A stretch of DNA of 6,433 nucleotides from an uncultured beta proteobacterium (GTDB lineage Bacteria; Pseudomonadota; Gammaproteobacteria; Burkholderiales; Burkholderiaceae), in NCBI GenBank assembly GCA_903938955.1, contig CAJAFJ010000129.1, forward strand, positions 1 to 6,433, given 5' to 3'. The first letter of the stretch is position 1. Every line of letters begins with the position of its first letter. Positions 6,049-6,433 of this stretch are shown here, piece by piece. Position numbers and translations under genes: made by a program. The notes below the pieces were generated by a model. That model worked only from the letters and a program-made list of their open reading frames with translations, searched no databases and had not been told where the DNA came from.

Positions 6049-6081
6049 GGCCAGCAAACCTGGGGTGCAGGTGTGCTGGCC
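6049..6081 (-). repeat. Second hairpin, directly after the upstream gene's stop
   Basis: GGCCAGCA (6049-6056) pairs with TGCTGGCC (6074-6081); after one A-G mismatch, ACCT (6058-6061) pairs with AGGT (6069-6072), leaving a 7-base loop. It begins eight bases after the stop codon and abuts the 15-bp hairpin with a single base between, giving a tandem stem-loop array in the gap. Confidence 0.6.
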
Positions 6082-6089
6082 GTCAACTA

Positions 6090-6433
6090 TCACTTGGCCA
6101 GGGAAACGCCCAGCTTGGTGACGCTGGAGTTCATAGCACCAATGGCGGTGGTTGCCATGGCGATGTTGGACAGGTTCACGATACCGGTTTGTGGGTTCAG
6201 GAACCAAGCACCGCTGTCCACGTTGGCGGCAATTTTGATGCCGGCATCCAGTGCTGCTACGTTGATTGCGCCGTTAAACACGTTCATGGATTGCAACTCG
6301 GTTACCAAGCTGGTGGCATCCGCGGTGGTCGAACTCGTCAGGCCGTCCAGACTGAGGGATGTGGTCGCTCCCGCAGTGAGTACTGCGCCACCGGTAACTG
6401 TTCCAAGGAGTCCGGAAACTGATGCACCGAGCG
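6090..6433 (-). CDS. Unrecognised Gly/Ala/Thr/Ser-rich protein, C-terminal part (5' end outside window)
   Basis: An open frame enters from the right edge (codons in phase from 6431) and runs 113 codons to a TGA at 6090, so the start and N-terminus are missing. The visible part begins with a Gly/Thr/Ala/Leu/Ser-rich stretch (LGASVSGLLGTVTGG), then a more ordered section with WFLNPQTGIVNL (visible residues 76-87), and ends VTKLGVSLAK. There are no cysteines and almost no basic residues, a composition common in secreted or surface structural proteins. Codons are strongly biased to AAC, ACC, CTG, GCC and GGC/GGT, suggesting high expression. The W-F-L-N..T-G.V.L motif resembles one in the RTX protein's cadherin-like domain. 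The frame is preferred over the opposing plus-strand frame because of this codon bias and its sensible position before the hairpins. I do not recognise the family and assign no function. Confidence 0.65.
   Translation of the reverse strand, partial: LGASVSGLLGTVTGGAVLTAGATTSLSLDGLTSSTTADATSLVTELQSMNVFNGAINVAALDAGIKIAANVDSGAWFLNPQTGIVNLSNIAMATTAIGAMNSSVTKLGVSLAK

Noticed and set aside
5940..6422. Plus-strand frame of 160 codons over the right end
   Set aside because: It crosses the RTX start codon and the hairpin gap and has odd Cys/Gly/Arg composition, while the minus-strand frame shows strong codon bias.

Overview
The window looks like a betaproteobacterial chromosome segment, most likely Burkholderiales (a Comamonadaceae/Rhodoferax-like genome is my guess). 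The grounds are moderate-to-high GC coding sequence, MSHA-type pilus biogenesis genes, a type I-secreted RTX protein with a hydrophobic/poly-glycine N-terminal segment, and response regulators with an excisionase-like DNA-binding domain. All eight genes I can support lie on the minus strand, so the transcriptional order runs from high to low coordinates. The first gene is cut by the right edge; the last ends one base from the left edge.

Surface/secretion part (6433 to 3902): the C-terminal 113 codons of an unrecognised Gly/Ala/Thr/Ser-rich protein with codon choice typical of strong expression. A gap with two strong tandem hairpins follows. Next comes a 570-residue RTX protein (hydrophobic segment, 11-glycine run, Pro-rich linker, cadherin-like domain, RTX calcium-binding nonapeptides, type I secretion-type C-terminus), and 29 bases later a small lipoprotein.

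Pilus-assembly part (3858 to 1859): mshM (AAA+ ATPase with a C-terminal membrane anchor) and mshN (membrane-anchored TPR protein), joined by a 4-base ATGA overlap. The mshL and mshE genes usually found beside them are not adjacent, so the pair looks detached from a full MSHA operon.

Signalling part (1750 to 2): two paralogous response regulators with an inverted layout, an N-terminal excisionase/MerR-like helix-turn-helix and a C-terminal receiver. An Hpt phosphotransfer protein is coupled to the second by another ATGA overlap. No histidine kinase is present. A 160-base gap between the regulators is extremely AT-rich in its middle part and carries a perfect 13-bp inverted repeat, making it the best candidate control region here.

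Taken together, the window could be a surface-attachment or extracellular-matrix locus: secreted RTX protein, envelope lipoprotein and pilus-type ATPase/TPR pair, next to a small phosphorelay. The functional link is inferred from gene order and shared strand only.
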